Part shown: positions 1-7,893 of the stretch, piece after piece
Layout: each line of letters opens with the position of its first letter
How positions within the stretch are numbered: the stretch's first letter is position 1
The notes under the pieces: model-generated
Seen by the model: the letters and a program-made list of their open reading frames with translations, nothing else
Databases searched by the model: none
Told to the model about the DNA's origin: nothing
Made by a program: the position numbers and the translations under genes
Virus record (IMG/VR): IMGVR_UViG_3300049846_001447
Coordinates: 1 to 32,411 of that record
Origin: a virus
Length of the DNA: 32,411 nt
Strand: one strand, 5' to 3'

Positions 1-108
1 GGTGTTGAGCATGAAGTTTCTAATGTAAAAATGAACCCAGAAGATATGGGAAAAAAATTAGGTAGAGTTTGCATGTCACAATTTATGAGTTATCTTGATA
101 ATTATTAA
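1..108 (+). CDS. Partial CDS, C-terminal 35 residues, unknown function
   Basis: An open frame runs in from the left edge and stops with TAA at 106-108. The visible residues begin GVEHEVSNVKMNPEDMGK and end SYLDNY. The fragment is polar, has no membrane segment and shows no motif I recognise. The next gene starts 18 nt later on the same strand, so the two are probably co-transcribed. Only the 3' end is visible, so no function can be given. Confidence 0.6.
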   Translation, partial: GVEHEVSNVKMNPEDMGKKLGRVCMSQFMSYLDNY

Positions 109-126
109 AGTAGAAATTTTTTAAAA

Positions 127-297
127 ATGAAAATTAATCTCTGGTATTGTGAATCAATGAAACAGTGGCGATGGATTCTCACTGACGATTCAAGACCTAT
201 TTCAAAACAAGAATCTGGACAACAACCATTTCTTCGTGATGCAATGAATGATGTTGCAATCACTGTAGAATACATGATGGATTGTAAACAGTCTTGA
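127..297 (+). CDS. Small conserved cyanophage-type protein, 56 aa
   Basis: This 56-residue frame starts at ATG 127 and ends with TGA at 295-297. It begins MKINLWYCESMKQWRWILTD and contains a Trp-rich stretch (W6, W14, W16) followed by a hydrophilic, probably helical C-terminal half. From memory, small proteins of this pattern (LWYC, then MKQWRW, then an ESGQQ segment) recur in T4-like cyanophages with no assigned role. No Shine-Dalgarno sequence is obvious upstream, as for other genes at this end of the window. The gene fills the gap between its neighbours well. Function unknown. Confidence 0.7.
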   Translation: MKINLWYCESMKQWRWILTDDSRPISKQESGQQPFLRDAMNDVAITVEYMMDCKQS

Positions 298-390
298 GTT
301 CATTCTCAAGTATTTTGGAGACAGAAAGATTGTTTAGTAACCTATTGGTCTCTAATTCAAATTCAATCTAAAAAATTAAGATTTAAAAAA

Positions 391-831
391 ATGATTTATG
401 TTCATAAAAATTTTGTTGATAAAAGTTGTTGTAATCAACTAATAGAGCATTATAAAAGTAATATTTCAAAAGCAATTACATTTAGAGATACCTTTCCACT
501 TTCAATTTCAAGAATAGAAAATATTACAGATTCTCTTGAAAATCTTTGTTCTTTATTTGGAGAACAATCAAAGTTGGATTTATGTCAAATTGTAAAATGG
601 CCTGTTGGATCAAAACAACATCCACATTTTGATGAGGTTGAAGACACATTTGCATCAATAATTTATCTTAATGATGATTATGCTGGAGGAAAAACTTGTT
701 TTGAAAACATAGAAATTTCTCCAGAGTCTGGAACTATGGTTTTTTTCACAGGCAATAAAATTTTACATTGGGTTAAAGAAGTAAAAAATAATGATAGGTA
801 CACTCTAGCACATTGGTTTGTTAGAAAATAA
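391..831 (+). CDS. 2OG-Fe(II) dioxygenase, prolyl-4-hydroxylase-like
   Basis: This 146-residue protein has the full set of ligands of the 2-oxoglutarate/Fe(II) oxygenase double-stranded beta-helix. The HxD motif is H79-F80-D81, the distal histidine is H126 (in ILHWVKEV) and the 2OG-binding arginine is R136 (in DRYTLAHWF). The segment IIYLNDDYAGGKTCFE followed by PESGTMVFFTG is typical of the prolyl-4-hydroxylase-like branch. Such enzymes hydroxylate an unactivated carbon while decarboxylating 2-oxoglutarate; the substrate is not evident. It is one of three dioxygenases in the window, with those at 12501 and 13146. No clear ribosome binding site precedes ATG 391. At 146 aa it is compact, close to a minimal catalytic domain. 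The family call is firm; the target is unknown. Confidence 0.88.
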   Translation: MIYVHKNFVDKSCCNQLIEHYKSNISKAITFRDTFPLSISRIENITDSLENLCSLFGEQSKLDLCQIVKWPVGSKQHPHFDEVEDTFASIIYLNDDYAGGKTCFENIEISPESGTMVFFTGNKILHWVKEVKNNDRYTLAHWFVRK

Positions 832-845
832 GCACAAATACTTAG

Positions 846-1475
846 ATGAAATCAGATTTTTATATAGATAAGGTAAGTAAGGAAGAAGTTAAAGACCTTC
901 TTTATACCTACCACTACCTTAAAGATGAATCCAAAGATTTTAAATCTGGTTTCAATTATGGACTTTACCGAAACACTTTCACAGATGTCCTTAGAATTGG
1001 CAACTGTCTTGGTGCTTGCATTTTTACTGGTCTCCCAGTTCCAGAAATAGCAAAAGGAGCATTTGGATTAAATCGCAATGAACAACAAGGACTTTTCGAA
1101 CTTTCAAGACTTTGCATCGAACCTGGTACGCAGTCACGAGAATATAACATCACTTCTTGGTTTGTGTCACGAGCGATTAGACAACTTCGGAAAGATACTG
1201 AAGTTAAAGCAATCCTTTCTTATGCTGATTCAAATCACCATTCTGGTACAATTTATCGCGCTTGCAACTTTAAGTACTACGGTCTCACGGATAGAAAAAA
1301 AGATTTCTATTATTCAGACGGAACTAAACACTCTCGTGGAAAAGTAAAAGGTTCTGAAGGTGAATGGAAAGAAAGAAGTAGAAAGCATAGATACTTGATG
1401 GTCTTTGATAAGCAACTACAAAAACGCTTGACGTGGAAAGAAGAATCGTGGTATAATACTCAAGGCGATACTTAA
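846..1475 (+). CDS. Mom-like GNAT-fold protein, putative DNA-modification enzyme
   Basis: This 209-residue protein resembles the Mom family of phage Mu, a GNAT-fold enzyme that converts adenine in phage DNA to a carbamoylmethylated form and so blocks host restriction. Features that suggest this are the H23-Y24 pair near the N-terminus, the LFELSRLCIEPG strand, and the block from Y126-A127-D128 to the G134-T135-I136-Y137-R138 motif, ending CNFKYYGL. The length is similar to Mom (about 230 aa). The last 60 residues are very basic, which would suit DNA contact. It lies 14 nt after the dioxygenase gene. A sigma70-like promoter lies within its last 50 nt. A generic GNAT acetyltransferase is the main alternative. 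The family resemblance is recalled, not searched. Confidence 0.68.
   Translation: MKSDFYIDKVSKEEVKDLLYTYHYLKDESKDFKSGFNYGLYRNTFTDVLRIGNCLGACIFTGLPVPEIAKGAFGLNRNEQQGLFELSRLCIEPGTQSREYNITSWFVSRAIRQLRKDTEVKAILSYADSNHHSGTIYRACNFKYYGLTDRKKDFYYSDGTKHSRGKVKGSEGEWKERSRKHRYLMVFDKQLQKRLTWKEESWYNTQGDT
1428..1457 (+). promoter_or_regulatory. Sigma70-like promoter inside the 3' end of the mom-like gene
   Basis: TTGACG (1428-1433), an 18-nt spacer and a perfect TATAAT (1452-1457) form a strong host-type promoter. Start of transcription is expected near 1464, just before the stop codon of the mom-like gene. No ORF follows before the terminator at 1500-1527. Confidence 0.55.
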
Positions 1476-1527
1476 CCAAACCCCTTCCGTGTGACTTGTA
1501 AAACCTCCTCTTGTAGGAGGTTTTCTT
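1464..1527 (+). ncRNA. Candidate small RNA of about 60 nt between promoter and terminator
   Basis: The expected start of the promoter at 1428-1457 and the end of the terminator at 1500-1527 define a transcript of about 60 nt. It contains no ATG-started frame. Its 3' third is the terminator hairpin itself. This is inference from promoter and terminator spacing only; I recognise no known RNA family. Confidence 0.3.
1500..1527 (+). terminator. Rho-independent terminator
   Basis: AAAACCTCCT (1500-1509) pairs perfectly over 10 bp with AGGAGGTTTT (1515-1524) around the loop CTTGT. A T-rich tail follows. It separates the upstream enzyme genes from the structural block. Confidence 0.88.
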
Positions 1528-1530
1528 GTG

Positions 1531-1538
1531 AATAAATA
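1531..1538 (+). promoter_or_regulatory. T4-type late promoter box
   Basis: AATAAATA matches the late -10 element used by T4-like phages with gp55-type sigma factors. It lies 30 nt before the start of the 1955-aa gene and directly after a terminator. Confidence 0.65.
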
Positions 1539-1568
1539 ACTCATAACGGAACTATAAGTATTAATAAG

Positions 1569-4500
1569 ATGGGTCTTTCACGCCTCGATAATTTTCTGAA
1601 GTCGGCAAGAGGAACAATTCTTTATGTTGATCCAAGTAGTCTTGATTCGACGGATAGTATTGAAAACTCAGGAAATAGTTTAACAAGACCATTCAAAACA
1701 ATTCAGCGAGCACTGATTGAATCAGCAAGATTTTCGTATCAGCGTGGATTAAATAACGATAGGTTCAATAAAACAACAATTGTATTATATCCAGGTGATC
1801 ACATTGTAGATAACCGCCCAGGATATATTCCTACTGGTACGGGAACTTATTCTGCAAGAAGTGGTGCAACAAGTTTAACTGACATAACACAGTGGGATTT
1901 AGATACTCGATATGATTTAACTACTCCAGATAATGCTCTCTATAAACTTAACTCAATTCACGGTGGTGTTATAGTTCCAAGAGGAACATCAATTGTTGGT
2001 ATGGATCTTCGTAAAACTAAGATCCGCCCATTATATGTTCCAAATCCAGAAAATGATAACATTGAAAGATCTGCTATCTTCCGTACAACTGGTGCCTGTT
2101 ACTTCTGGCAGTTTACAATTTTAGATGCAGATCCAAACGGAAACTGCTATAAAGACTATACAAATAATCTATTTGTTCCTAACTTCTCTCACCATAAACT
2201 TTCTGGATTTGAATATGCAGATGGTGTAAATGGAGTAGAAATTAATGATGACTTCTTAAATGGAGCGAATGCAATTTCAACAACCAGAACTGATCTGGAT
2301 ATGTATTATGAGAAAGTTGCAGCAGTTTATGGCGCTTCTTCGGGAAGAGAAATTTCCCCTGATTATGGCACAGGGACTGTAGACATTCAACCAGTTGTTG
2401 ATGAATATCGTATTGTAGGACCAAAAGGTGCTTCTGTAGGTATTAGTAGCATCCGTGCAGGTGATGGAGTCACTGCTACAACTACAATTACAGTAGACCT
2501 TGTAAATACTATTCAGGGTTTAAGTGTTGATAGTCCCATTCATATCAGTGGAGTAAGTGCTGCTGGATACGATGGTCAGTATGTAATTAATACTGTACCT
2601 AGCAGCACTCAAATTACATATAAGGTACAAAATGCACCTACAAACCCACTTCCAGGAGTCACTGGTTCAACATTAAATCTTGTTGTTGATACTGTTACTT
2701 CAGCATCCCCATATATCTTTAATATCTCTGTACGTTCTGTTTATGGAATGTGTGGTTTGCTTGCTGATGGAGATAAAGCAACTGGATTTAAATCAATGGT
2801 TGTTGCTCAATACACTGGTATCGGACTTCAAAAAGATGAAAATGCATTTGTAAGATATGATACTGGTACTGGAGAGTATAAAGATTCAACAGAACTTACC
2901 AATCTTAATACAGATTCTAGGTCAAAATTCAAACCAGAATATGAAAACTTCCATATTAAAGCAACAAACGACTCATTCTTACAGTTAGTTTCTGTTTTTG
3001 CTATTGGATATGCACAGCACTTTGTTGCGGAGAATGGTGGTGATATTGCACTTAATAACTCAAACTCTAACTTTGGTGCGAAAGCACTAGTAGCAACCGG
3101 ATTTAAGAGAGAAGCATTTACTCCAGACGATTATGGATATATCACTCATATCATTCCACCAAAAGAAAATGAAGAAAATGAAATTAGCGTAGAATTTAGT
3201 GCAATTGATGTTGGACTTACTACATCAAAATCCGCAGGTGTTGGTACAACTTCACGTTTATATCTGTATGATGAAATTAATCAAAATGTACCCCCAAGAG
3301 TACTGATTGATGGTTATCATATTGGAGCAAAGCAAAATGAACGATTAAATATTCAGGCTTTTGTTGGTGGAGCACTTACATCATATTCTTCAAGAATTGT
3401 AATGCCTTTTGGTCCTTATAATTCAACACAATCTTCTTCAGAAAAATCATTCACTGTCGGAAGAAGTGTAGCAGGTATTAATAGTATTGCTGCAAATACT
3501 CTTACACTAACTCAAGTACATTCATTCACAAATGGAGAGTCTATTCGTATTATTGCTGATGATGGACACCTTCCAGATGGTTTAGAAGCGAATCAAGTTT
3601 ATTATGCAATTACTAAAGAATCAGCAACTGGAATTGGGACAGATCAAATTAAGATTGCAAAGACTCTGAGTGATGCAATTAATGGATCTGTTTCTGCGAA
3701 TGCAATTACTCTGAATAATAAAGGTGGAACTTTAAGTATTGTAAGTAGAGTTTCTGATAAGAATCCAGGTGATATTGGACACCCGGTTCAATGGGACACA
3801 AGTGGGCAGTGGTATATTACCGCAGACACTATAGACAATGGAGTTTATGAAACTATTAATTCTTTAGGAGTTGCGGGTCTTGGAAATGCAACGACAAGAT
3901 CTTATGTAACACGTAAACCAGACTCTAGAAGTTTAGTTGATACTCTTTATCGAGTTCGTTATGTGCTTCCTAAAGATTCTCCAGCAACAGCAAAACCACC
4001 AACTGATGGATTCATTCTTCAGGAATCTAACAACATTATAGGTGCAGGAACAACCGAAATTGCACAACTTTATAATAGTTCTGGTGCAATTTCAAACTCA
4101 ACTTTACTTAGAAATCCAAAGTTTATTGCAGAAGCTTCTTATTCTTCAGGCACTGTTACGATTCGTGCAGAACTTCCACATAATTTAAAGGTTGGTGACC
4201 AAGTTCAGGTTGTTAATGTATCTCCTACTGGATACAATGGAACATATACAGTTACGTCTACTCCAAGTGCAAAAGAGTTCACATATACAGTAACAACATC
4301 TCTTGGTTCTTTTGTAAATGATACTTCAAACAGAACTTCAGGTCTACCATATTTCAGAAGAAAGAAATATGTAAAAACTTATCAAGTATATAGATCTCAA
4401 GTAGTTCAACCATATGTTGCAAATGTGCAAGATGGTGTTTACTATCTCACGTTAATTAATCATTCAAATAATCCAACAGTTACTCCATTTGCAAATCAGT

Positions 4501-7436
4501 CATTTGCTCAACCTGTTGAAAATCTATATCCACAATCAAATAATGATAATCCAGATTCGGATCCAGATGCAACAAATTCACATGCGCTTCCCAACATCAT
4601 TGGAACTGTTGTAGTTAACGATCCCCAAAAGAGTATTACAAAAGAAACACTAGAGTCTTTTGTAGTTGGTTATGGTATCACTAACATTCAGTCCTCAAGC
4701 GGAACTGCTCATACCATCTATACATCAATTGATCATGGACTCTCTGGAATCACTACTGTTAGTATTGTAAGTGGTGGTAGCAACTATGGATCAAGTGGTA
4801 GTTTTACTGGTAATCTTTACAATGCTAGATTGGTAGGATTTGCAGGATCAACTGCAGGTTCTAATGCAACTGCAAAAATTACTATCACTGCAGGTGCAAT
4901 TACTGGAGTTCAGATTATTGATGGTGGTTCTGCATATGGTATTGGAAATACTCTAACTGTTGTTGGTGTTGCAACTACTACAAGTCACGTTGTTGGTGTT
5001 GTAAGAGTTGAATCTATCTCAAATAACGTTGGAGATTCACTTAAGATTTCTGGTGTTTCCTCTGCAGGGAACTCTGGTTATAATACGATTTATAGAGTTT
5101 CTGGAATTACTACAGGAAAAACAAAAGAAATTAATGTAGTTTCTTCAGAAAATATTTCAAACTTCTCAACAGTAGGACTTGGTTCAACTGTAACATCATC
5201 TTCTGGTTATGTCTTTAGTGGAAAAACTATTGGAATTTCTACTTTCCTTTATAATCCAGTAACTGGACTTGCAACTGTTGGATTTACAACCAGCCACGGA
5301 TTCCGAGTCGATAATAAGATTCGAATTAGTAATGCAAGCGAATCAACATTCAATGGTGACTTCATTATTAAGAATCTAAACAGTTTAACTTCTTTAGTCG
5401 TTAACATTGGTGTAGGCGCAACAACTTCAACATCTGCAACAGGGACTTTAAATGCATATCGTCCTACTCTAACTTCTTATTCTGGTGATTTAGATAAAGA
5501 TACTGAAAATGCATCAGGTCGTTTAGACTATCAATATGCCGGTATTACTACAACTCTTGGAACTTCAATCTTTACAACAGATCCAGATTCAACGACTCTG
5601 AATGTTCTTAATGCCGTTTCTCTTGGATTAAATCTTGGAGACTATCTGTTGATTGATAATGAGATCTTCAGAATCAAGCAAGCAGTCACTTCAAACTCCT
5701 TAGAAATTTTTAGATCTGTTTTAGGTTCTCCAAGACAGACTCACGTTGCTGGATCGGTTGTTCGTAGAATCAAAGTCACTCCAGTCGAACTTCGTCGTAA
5801 CTCAATCATTCGTGCGTCAGGACATACTTTTGAATATCTTGGATTTGGTCCTGGTAACTATTCAACATCATTGCCTGATAAGCAAGATCGTACTTTAAGT
5901 AAAGATGAAATTTTCTTAGCACAATCAACTAAGACTGATGGTGGTCTGATTGTTTACACTGGTATGAACAGCGATGGTGATTTCTTCGCTGGCAATAAAA
6001 AAATCAACTCTGCTACTGGTAAAGAAGAAACCTTTGATACTCCAGTTCCTACAAATACTGGAGAGAAGAATGCGGATGAAATTGTTAATATCACAGAAAC
6101 TCAAAAAATATTTGTTGAAGGTTCTGTAAGAGTTGAAGGTGGAAGAGATAAAAATATTGTATCGGAATTTGATGGTCCCGTAGTCTTTAATAACAAAGTT
6201 ACTACAAATGCAGATATTGAAGCAAACTCACTATTCATTCAAGGTGAGGAAGAAATTTCTAGAAAGTTTAGTATTACTAATGAAAAACCAACAACTTCTG
6301 GAAACTATGGCGATATTGTTTTCAACTCCGAACCAAGCAAGAATGAGTTTGCTGGATGGACTTATGTAACAGAAAACAAATGGGAACCCTTTGGATTTAT
6401 TGGTGCTCCAGGTGTAGGTATTGCATCTGCAGGAAATTATGTTGGATTCTCAACCTTACTGAATCTTGTTGCAACTGGATTTACTTTTGGTATAGATTAC
6501 AATTCTGTAACTGGTGTGAGCACACTCACGTTCATTGCAAATCCAAGAGTAGCAGTTTCAACAGGCGGATTAAATACATTACTTGGAAACTTTAGTCAAC
6601 TAAATTTTGTTGGCGGAGGAGTTACTGTTTCTGGAGACGTAACATCAGGTATTGCAACCATTCAAATTTCAGGTGCTGTTTCTGCTGCAGGAACAACTCC
6701 AGGAGAGCCTTATAACTCACTTCAATGGAATGATAATGATGGATTTGCTGGAGTTCCATTTGCACTCTATGATGATGTAAATTCACTAATTAGAATTGGC
6801 AGTACTACGCAAAATTCCAACGCAATATTCTTTAATGATTCCGGTTCTGTTGGGTTTGCTTCAACTCAACCATCAGCAAAGGTCGAAATTGTTACAGATA
6901 ATGAAACCGCACTTTATATTAAGACTACTGCTGGAAGTGATATTATAAAAGTTGAAAATGGTGTGAATGATACAACACCATTTATTATTGATGGTTCTGG
7001 TAATGTTGGCATTAACACTGGAGCAACTCTTGCAGCATTAGATGTTGTTGGAAATACTGCGGTTACTGGTGCGGTTAGAATTTATGAGACTGATAGAAGC
7101 AACTATGTAGGTTTACAAGTTGGATCTCTGAGTTCTGATTTAACCTTTACACTGCCAACATCATATGGAACAAATAACCAAGTTCTTGCAACTAACGGAG
7201 CAGGAGTTCTTTCTTGGAGAACAATAACTGAAGGAGATATTGTTGCTGCTGGTTCAGGAATTAATGTTTCTCGCTCTGGTCAAAACGTAACAGTTTCTAA
7301 CACTGGAGTAAGAAGTCTGATTGCAGGTGGTGGAATTACACTTTCTGGATCAACAGGTGATGTTACAGTTACTGCAAATGTAACTGTTCCTGTACCTTAT
7401 CCATTCACAACTCGTGGATTCTCAATACCTATCTGA
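1569..7436 (+). CDS. Giant virion/fibre structural protein, 1955 aa
   Basis: The N-terminus (MGLSRLDNFLKSARGTILYV, then SLTRPFKTIQRALIESARFS) is one I associate with very large structural proteins of T4-like cyanophages. Residues about 30-230 look like a pectate-lyase-type right-handed beta-helix, by analogy. Three related beta modules of about 55 residues occur near residues 300-357, 855-910 and 1230-1280; each reads roughly 'G.sVxISGVS..GYNGxYxVtxvpS...fTY'. The middle is Thr/Gly/Ser-rich beta repeat. The C-terminal 200 residues have the ALDVVGN and SLSSDLTFTLPTSYGTNNQVL segments found in cyanophage fibres, and the protein ends PYPFTTRGFSIPI. A late promoter box lies 30 nt upstream and the Shine-Dalgarno sequence is weak. 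A role in the tail fibre or baseplate is inferred; no enzyme site is seen. Confidence 0.8.
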   Translation: MGLSRLDNFLKSARGTILYVDPSSLDSTDSIENSGNSLTRPFKTIQRALIESARFSYQRGLNNDRFNKTTIVLYPGDHIVDNRPGYIPTGTGTYSARSGATSLTDITQWDLDTRYDLTTPDNALYKLNSIHGGVIVPRGTSIVGMDLRKTKIRPLYVPNPENDNIERSAIFRTTGACYFWQFTILDADPNGNCYKDYTNNLFVPNFSHHKLSGFEYADGVNGVEINDDFLNGANAISTTRTDLDMYYEKVAAVYGASSGREISPDYGTGTVDIQPVVDEYRIVGPKGASVGISSIRAGDGVTATTTITVDLVNTIQGLSVDSPIHISGVSAAGYDGQYVINTVPSSTQITYKVQNAPTNPLPGVTGSTLNLVVDTVTSASPYIFNISVRSVYGMCGLLADGDKATGFKSMVVAQYTGIGLQKDENAFVRYDTGTGEYKDSTELTNLNTDSRSKFKPEYENFHIKATNDSFLQLVSVFAIGYAQHFVAENGGDIALNNSNSNFGAKALVATGFKREAFTPDDYGYITHIIPPKENEENEISVEFSAIDVGLTTSKSAGVGTTSRLYLYDEINQNVPPRVLIDGYHIGAKQNERLNIQAFVGGALTSYSSRIVMPFGPYNSTQSSSEKSFTVGRSVAGINSIAANTLTLTQVHSFTNGESIRIIADDGHLPDGLEANQVYYAITKESATGIGTDQIKIAKTLSDAINGSVSANAITLNNKGGTLSIVSRVSDKNPGDIGHPVQWDTSGQWYITADTIDNGVYETINSLGVAGLGNATTRSYVTRKPDSRSLVDTLYRVRYVLPKDSPATAKPPTDGFILQESNNIIGAGTTEIAQLYNSSGAISNSTLLRNPKFIAEASYSSGTVTIRAELPHNLKVGDQVQVVNVSPTGYNGTYTVTSTPSAKEFTYTVTTSLGSFVNDTSNRTSGLPYFRRKKYVKTYQVYRSQVVQPYVANVQDGVYYLTLINHSNNPTVTPFANQSFAQPVENLYPQSNNDNPDSDPDATNSHALPNIIGTVVVNDPQKSITKETLESFVVGYGITNIQSSSGTAHTIYTSIDHGLSGITTVSIVSGGSNYGSSGSFTGNLYNARLVGFAGSTAGSNATAKITITAGAITGVQIIDGGSAYGIGNTLTVVGVATTTSHVVGVVRVESISNNVGDSLKISGVSSAGNSGYNTIYRVSGITTGKTKEINVVSSENISNFSTVGLGSTVTSSSGYVFSGKTIGISTFLYNPVTGLATVGFTTSHGFRVDNKIRISNASESTFNGDFIIKNLNSLTSLVVNIGVGATTSTSATGTLNAYRPTLTSYSGDLDKDTENASGRLDYQYAGITTTLGTSIFTTDPDSTTLNVLNAVSLGLNLGDYLLIDNEIFRIKQAVTSNSLEIFRSVLGSPRQTHVAGSVVRRIKVTPVELRRNSIIRASGHTFEYLGFGPGNYSTSLPDKQDRTLSKDEIFLAQSTKTDGGLIVYTGMNSDGDFFAGNKKINSATGKEETFDTPVPTNTGEKNADEIVNITETQKIFVEGSVRVEGGRDKNIVSEFDGPVVFNNKVTTNADIEANSLFIQGEEEISRKFSITNEKPTTSGNYGDIVFNSEPSKNEFAGWTYVTENKWEPFGFIGAPGVGIASAGNYVGFSTLLNLVATGFTFGIDYNSVTGVSTLTFIANPRVAVSTGGLNTLLGNFSQLNFVGGGVTVSGDVTSGIATIQISGAVSAAGTTPGEPYNSLQWNDNDGFAGVPFALYDDVNSLIRIGSTTQNSNAIFFNDSGSVGFASTQPSAKVEIVTDNETALYIKTTAGSDIIKVENGVNDTTPFIIDGSGNVGINTGATLAALDVVGNTAVTGAVRIYETDRSNYVGLQVGSLSSDLTFTLPTSYGTNNQVLATNGAGVLSWRTITEGDIVAAGSGINVSRSGQNVTVSNTGVRSLIAGGGITLSGSTGDVTVTANVTVPVPYPFTTRGFSIPI

Positions 7437-7438
7437 TA

Positions 7439-7831
7439 TTATGCTCCATCTTCTCTGATTACCACTACATTATAAACTCCGCAATTTGCACTAAAACTTT
7501 GTCCATTTCTAAGCATTATCTCTGTAGGTAATGCTTGGTTTGATTCTTGAGCAAAACCAGCTTCAAACACTGCCATATTATTTGATGTTAAGTTTAATCC
7601 AACACTAACTGCACCAGCACCAACTGAGTATGCTAAGTTTCTACCAATTGCAATAGCGTTTGGAGCAGAAGCACTTACACCAGCCCAATTAATAGTGATG
7701 CCTGAGTTTGATCCACTTGCACCAGATCCACTATAACGGGAACTCATAAAATTGATTATAACTCTCACATTTTGACCAGTATTATTTGTATAAGAAGGGT
7801 TTTGAGGACCACTCAATACTTCCGAAGCCAT
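7439..7831 (-). CDS. Lone minus-strand gene, small beta-rich protein, probably structural
   Basis: This 130-residue frame is the only convincing minus-strand gene in the window. Its product starts MASEVLSGPQNPSYTNNTGQ and is rich in Ser, Gly, Asn and Ala with alternating hydrophobics, which suggests a small beta-sandwich virion or fibre-tip protein. It ends GVYNVVVIREDGA. The start is supported by a Shine-Dalgarno sequence (TAGGAAA about 6 nt upstream on its strand) and by a late promoter box 24 nt upstream. Its stop lies 2 nt from the stop of the 1955-aa gene, so the two transcripts converge with no visible terminator between them. Late promoter and composition argue for a virion protein; I cannot name it. 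Confidence 0.72.
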   Translation of the reverse strand: MASEVLSGPQNPSYTNNTGQNVRVIINFMSSRYSGSGASGSNSGITINWAGVSASAPNAIAIGRNLAYSVGAGAVSVGLNLTSNNMAVFEAGFAQESNQALPTEIMLRNGQSFSANCGVYNVVVIREDGA

Positions 7832-7855
7832 ATGATTTCCTAAAAGTGTTTTTAG

Positions 7856-7867
7856 TATTTATAAATA
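7856..7867. promoter_or_regulatory. Palindromic divergent late promoter pair
   Basis: TATTTATAAATA is a perfect 12-bp palindrome that presents ATAAATA on both strands. The plus-strand box (7861-7867) lies 26 nt before ATG 7894. The minus-strand box (7856-7862) lies 24 nt before the start at 7831. Both distances match those of the other late boxes here. Confidence 0.7.
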
Positions 7868-7893
7868 AGTAAAAAGGTTGGCGCTCTCCACCA

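Noticed and set aside
298-390. Possible tRNA or tRNA remnant (TTCAAATTC stretch and a GGAGAC/GTCTCT pair)
   Set aside because: No acceptor stem, D-arm or anticodon arm can be folded in order. The gap holds no recognisable gene.
1078-1347. An 89-residue plus-strand frame inside the mom-like gene
   Set aside because: It lies fully inside a gene with strong family motifs, has no ribosome binding site, and its codon use looks like a shifted frame.
7436-7441. Bidirectional terminator between the convergent genes
   Set aside because: Only 2 nt separate the stop codons, and I find no convincing stem-loop with a T-run at the junction.
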